This document shows positions 60,914 through 64,000 of a stretch of 64,000 bases of DNA, piece by piece (the first letter of the stretch is position 1; the number at the start of each line of letters is the position of its first letter). The stretch is from assembly GCF_023973145.1 (NCBI RefSeq), contig NZ_CP099546.1, forward strand, positions 2,480,001-2,544,000. The letters run 5' to 3'. A model generated the notes under the pieces. The model worked only from the letters and a program-made list of their open reading frames with translations, made no database searches and was not told where the DNA came from. The stretch is from Natronosalvus vescus. Its GTDB lineage: Archaea; Halobacteriota; Halobacteria; Halobacteriales; Natrialbaceae. A program made the position numbers and the translations under genes.

Positions 60914-62398
60914 CTATTCGCCGTGATCCTCGAGCACTTTTTCGGCCGTCAGTTCGCCGCTGATCAGACACATGGGGACGCCGATTCCGGGCGTCGTGTA
61001 CGAGCCAGCAAAGTAGAGCCCGTCGACTTCCTTCGAGCGATGCGGTGGCCGGAAGAGCGACGTCTGTCGGAGTGTGTGAGCCATGCCCAGCGCCGTCCCC
61101 GCGTAGCTGTTGTACCGATCGGCGAAGTCCTCGACGCAGAACGACTCCTCGAAGACGATGCGATCCCGGAGGTCGGTGCCGGTGTTGTCGGCGATGTCCT
61201 CGAGTACCTGGTCACGATAGGACGACCGCAACTCGGGGGTGTCCTCGAGGCCCGCGGCGATGGGCACGAGGACGAACAGGTTGGTGTGTCCCTCGGGCGC
61301 GACGGTGTCGTCGGTTTTCGAGGGCACACAGAGGTAGTAGGCGGGGTCGTCCGGCCAGGCAGGATCGTCGAAAATCTGTGCGAAGTGCTCGTCCCACCCG
61401 GTGGGGAGGACGAGCGTGTGGTGGGCCAGCTCGGGGACGTCTCCCTCGACGCCGAGGTAGAGCAGGAACGCGGATGGGGCGTAGGTTCGCGACGCCCAGT
61501 AGTCGGCGGCGTAGCCTCGGCGTTCGGTTGCCAACAGCTCCTGTTCGGTGTGAGCGTAGTCGGCGTTACTCACCACGTAGTCCGCCGTGAGCGGGCCGTC
61601 CGGCGTTTCGACGAGGAACGACCCGGCGTGGCCTTTGATCTCGGTCGCGGGTCGTCCCGTCTCGTACTCGACGCCCAGTTCCGAGCCGAGGTCGGCGATG
61701 CCGTCGATGACGCCGCCCAGCCCGTTCTCGGGGTACCAGACGCCCAAGTTGAAATCGACGTGACTCATCAGGTTGTACAGCGCGGGCGTGTTCCTCGGAG
61801 AGCCGCCGAGAAACACCAGCGTGTACTGCATGATCTGCTGGAGCTTCGGGTGGTCGAAGTATTTCTCGACGTGGCCCTGCATCGAGCCCAGTAACGAGAG
61901 CCCGCGGGCCTGACGGGCCACGTCCAGATCCAGGTAATCGCGCAGTCGTTCCCGATCCTCGTAGACGAAGTGTTTCATCCCGACCTCGTAGTTCTCTCGG
62001 GACGTCTCGAGGTAGCGTTCCAGAGCGTCGCCAGCACCGTCTTCGTACGCCTCGAACACGTCCTTCGTCCGCTCGAGGTCGGGCGTGATGTCGACTCGAT
62101 CCCCGTCCTTGAAGAAGATCCGATAGTGGGGGTCGAGGTGGGTCAACTCGTAGTAGTCCGCGGGCGTCCGATCGAAGGTCGCGAAAAAGCGCTCGAAGAC
62201 GTCGGGCATCAGGTACCACGACGGCCCCATGTCGAAGCGAAAGCCGGCTTCCTCAAGGCGACTTGCCCGGCCGCCGAGCTGGTCGTTCTTCTCGATCACC
62301 CGGACAGTCGCACCGGCGTCGGCGAGGTAACACGCCGTCGACAGTCCACCGATTCCAGCGCCGATGACGACGACCGACGCTCCCGCCAGCGATTGCAT
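60914..62398 (-). CDS. crtD: Carotenoid 3,4-desaturase / phytoene desaturase family
   Basis: The 494-aa FAD enzyme has the N-terminal VVVIGAGIGGLSTACYLADAG dinucleotide motif, NDQLGGRASRLEEAGF, and the C-terminal CrtI signature GLYFAGSYTTPGIGVPMCLISG. In bacterioruberin synthesis CrtD introduces double bonds into the C50 chain; position with lyeJ and cruF supports this over phytoene desaturase. It is the first gene of the leftward cluster; its own promoter should lie between 62398 and the SDR gene. Confidence 0.93.
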   Translation of the reverse strand: MQSLAGASVVVIGAGIGGLSTACYLADAGATVRVIEKNDQLGGRASRLEEAGFRFDMGPSWYLMPDVFERFFATFDRTPADYYELTHLDPHYRIFFKDGDRVDITPDLERTKDVFEAYEDGAGDALERYLETSRENYEVGMKHFVYEDRERLRDYLDLDVARQARGLSLLGSMQGHVEKYFDHPKLQQIMQYTLVFLGGSPRNTPALYNLMSHVDFNLGVWYPENGLGGVIDGIADLGSELGVEYETGRPATEIKGHAGSFLVETPDGPLTADYVVSNADYAHTEQELLATERRGYAADYWASRTYAPSAFLLYLGVEGDVPELAHHTLVLPTGWDEHFAQIFDDPAWPDDPAYYLCVPSKTDDTVAPEGHTNLFVLVPIAAGLEDTPELRSSYRDQVLEDIADNTGTDLRDRIVFEESFCVEDFADRYNSYAGTALGMAHTLRQTSLFRPPHRSKEVDGLYFAGSYTTPGIGVPMCLISGELTAEKVLEDHGE

Positions 62399-62563
62399 GG
62401 TCGTCTGTGGTCTCGGCTAGTTGATAAACCTGTGTCATACTTTGGGAGGGGTGGTATAAACACGCGTAGGGAGCGCGACCATACACAGCGAGGGATGGAA
62501 CCCAGTCGACGCTCACCAGCCGGTATCCGGTGGCTTGGTATTCCCGGCCGTCCTCGAGCCCGT

Positions 62564-63289
62564 ATGGACGAATCAACTGTCGTCGTCACCGGCGGCACGG
62601 GCGGCATCGGCAGCGCGGTGGCAGCGGCGTTTCTCGAAGCGGGCGCGACGGTCGTCATCGGTGCTCGAGACGCCGCCGAAATCGAGGAAACGGTCGACTC
62701 GCTGGCTAGCGATGGCGACGGTGACGGTGACGATGACGGGCACCCACAGATCGAGGGGCTCCGAACCGACGTCCGCGACGAGTTCGACCTCGAGCGCCTG
62801 ATGGAGACTGCCTCGAGAGCAGGAAAAACGGGCGGCATCGACGTCGTCGCCGCCTGCGCGGGCGTCTACCACGGAACGCCGGGCGAGACCCCCAGCGATA
62901 GCGAGCCCTACAGCCGGTTCGACGATCACCTGGCGACGAACGCGAGAGGTGTGTTCGGAACGATCACCGAAGCGCTTCCCCACCTGAACGAGGGGGCTCG
63001 CGTCCTCGTCCCCACGGGGGCCGTTGCCCGCGAGGCCAAACCGGGCTACGGCTCCTACGCGATGTCGAAAGCCGCCGCCGAGGCCGTCGTGCGGGGATTC
63101 GCCGCCGACACCGATTTCGTCGTGGGCTGTCTCGAGCCGGGCCAGCTCGCCACGGAGCTGACGAACGGGCATGGCCGCGACCCCGAGACGGTTGCTGGGA
63201 TGTTCGTCTGGGCGGCGACCGAGTGCATTCCGGCGACGTTGGATGGTGCCGTCGTCGATCTGAAAACGTGGAAGCAGGCGACGCGGTAG
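62564..63289 (+). CDS. Short-chain dehydrogenase/reductase
   Basis: The 241-aa SDR has VVVTGGTGGIGSAVAAAFLEAGA near the N-terminus and the catalytic YAMSKAAAEAVV with the proper Y-x3-K. The usual NNAG reads AACAGVYHG, with Cys for Asn. An acidic low-complexity insert (GDGDGDDDGHP) follows the second strand. The substrate is unknown. It is divergent from crtD, 165 bp away, so a role in carotenoid or retinoid chemistry is possible but unproven. Confidence 0.85.
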   Translation: MDESTVVVTGGTGGIGSAVAAAFLEAGATVVIGARDAAEIEETVDSLASDGDGDGDDDGHPQIEGLRTDVRDEFDLERLMETASRAGKTGGIDVVAACAGVYHGTPGETPSDSEPYSRFDDHLATNARGVFGTITEALPHLNEGARVLVPTGAVAREAKPGYGSYAMSKAAAEAVVRGFAADTDFVVGCLEPGQLATELTNGHGRDPETVAGMFVWAATECIPATLDGAVVDLKTWKQATR

Positions 63290-63416
63290 CGGGTACTCGT
63301 CGTTCACCGTTTGCTGGTGGACGTTCGCCGTTCACCGTTCGTGGCTCGTCATTTGCCGTTCGTTACGCTCTGCTCGAGCGAATACGTCAGACTTCTCGAA
63401 TTCGAACCAGGAACCG

Positions 63417-63995
63417 CTACAGCGTCCGATCGCTGTCCGGATTCTCGAGCTCCCACAGCAGTTCGGGTAAAAACGCCTCGAGGTTGTCGATCACCCGTCG
63501 GTCGCTCACGTCCAGTCCCTCGCAGTGGTCGTGAGCCGACTCCCTGATGTCGACGTGGAGACCGTCGTCCTCGAGCCAGACCCCGAGGGGGAACACCGAA
63601 CACCGCGTCGGCTTCCAGTCGTGCTCGAGGTGGAGCGAACACAGTCCGTCCTCGCGGAGAAATGCACAGGCCTGGCCGTCCTCGGCGACGTGCTCCTCGC
63701 GTTCTTTTTCCTCGCGGGTGACGAACGGCTCACCTCGAAACTGGGTCGTCGTCTCCGCAAGGTTCGCCCGCTGGGCCAGCTCGAGGAGGTCGCGGTCGTA
63801 CAGCAACACGCCGTGGTGACAACACCAGGTACAGTCTTCGACGCACTCGAAGGTGAGGTCGGGATCGAACTCGACGACGACCTCGCGGTCGGGGTAGACT
63901 TCGACGCGGCGGTTCCCGTCGTCGTCACTCGAGGCCTTCGTTGCACCATCGCCATCACTCGAGCTATTCCTCGCCTCGTCGCCGTCGGTGGACAC
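63417..63995 (-). CDS. YkgJ-type cysteine cluster protein, start near window edge
   Basis: The 192-aa product has several cysteine pairs in the order CVEDCTWCC, CAF...GLCSLH and CSVFPLG, a cluster typical of the YkgJ/Fe-S-type CxxxCxxC family, and a HDHCEG segment. The function is not known; family members likely bind zinc or an iron-sulfur cluster. The N-terminal 35 residues are low-complexity acidic. A GTG at 63995 is the start within the window. Codons upstream of it are cut off at 64000, so the true start could lie beyond. Confidence 0.78.
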   Translation of the reverse strand: MSTDGDEARNSSSDGDGATKASSDDDGNRRVEVYPDREVVVEFDPDLTFECVEDCTWCCHHGVLLYDRDLLELAQRANLAETTTQFRGEPFVTREEKEREEHVAEDGQACAFLREDGLCSLHLEHDWKPTRCSVFPLGVWLEDDGLHVDIRESAHDHCEGLDVSDRRVIDNLEAFLPELLWELENPDSDRTL

Positions 63996-64000
63996 GGCTG

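Noticed and set aside
1-64000. tRNA, rRNA or CRISPR arrays
   Set aside because: I saw no cloverleaf, no conserved rRNA segment and no regularly spaced repeat-spacer pattern in the gaps read, but covariance models were not run.

Overview
This window looks like a chromosomal segment of a haloarchaeon, probably of the Natrialba/Natronorubrum type (the genus is a guess). The reasons are high GC with strongly acidic proteins, very frequent CTCGAG, TATA boxes about 25 to 30 nt upstream of leaderless starts, TFB, TFS and NAC genes, a PGF-CTERM S-layer glycoprotein, archaeosine (RaSEA) and bacterioruberin genes, and many small haloarchaeal families of unknown function. I see no rRNA, tRNA or CRISPR array.

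Layout. 1-3.4 kb is a lower-GC accessory patch: an intact IS5-type element with target duplication, a broken zinc-finger-like remnant and two unknown membrane proteins. 3.5-12.2 kb holds an M24 peptidase-like protein, an HTTM membrane protein, carA divergent from an Lrp-type regulator, a PHP protein, a diacylglycerol kinase-like enzyme, type 1 IPP isomerase and purS-purQ. 12.4-19.4 kb carries a large multi-PAS/GAF histidine kinase, RaSEA and an SLC13 permease. 19.5-25.4 kb is a tight lysine operon read leftward: dapA-dapB-dapD-lysA-dapF-dapE, with most junctions overlapping. 25.7-32.5 kb is housekeeping: htpX, an NYN nuclease-like gene, a metzincin interrupted by one stop codon, a PUA protein, an SDR, a methyltransferase, nac, trmI and tfs.

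33-38 kb carries two paralogous Tat-exported beta-helix proteins with matching promoters, then a methyltransferase of lower GC. 37.9-45.4 kb holds csaA, thiD, two AIR-synthase-like paralogues, a DapA-like aldolase, a molybdate/sulfate-type transporter, a small-ORF/PIN-like pair and an SDR. 45.8-54.3 kb holds an ITP pyrophosphatase, a double VOC protein, the S-layer glycoprotein with long regulatory flanks, a glutaredoxin-thioredoxin reductase fusion and a DUF389 protein. 54.5-64 kb holds tfb, small conserved proteins, an OGG-type glycosylase, the bacterioruberin cluster crtD-lyeJ-cruF, an SDR and a YkgJ-type cysteine-cluster protein at the right edge.

The most unusual points are: a 36-bp tandem duplication that creates an 11-codon relay ORF between an AIR-synthase-like gene and thiD; the duplicated beta-helix genes whose TATA boxes sit exactly 32 nt from their starts; a metzincin with a single in-frame TAA; an M24 protein that lacks three metal ligands; the 40-aa/PIN-like overlapping pair; a 171-bp palindromic element; and a 30-bp hairpin repeat placed after two unrelated genes. 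All functional calls come from reading motifs; no database search was run.
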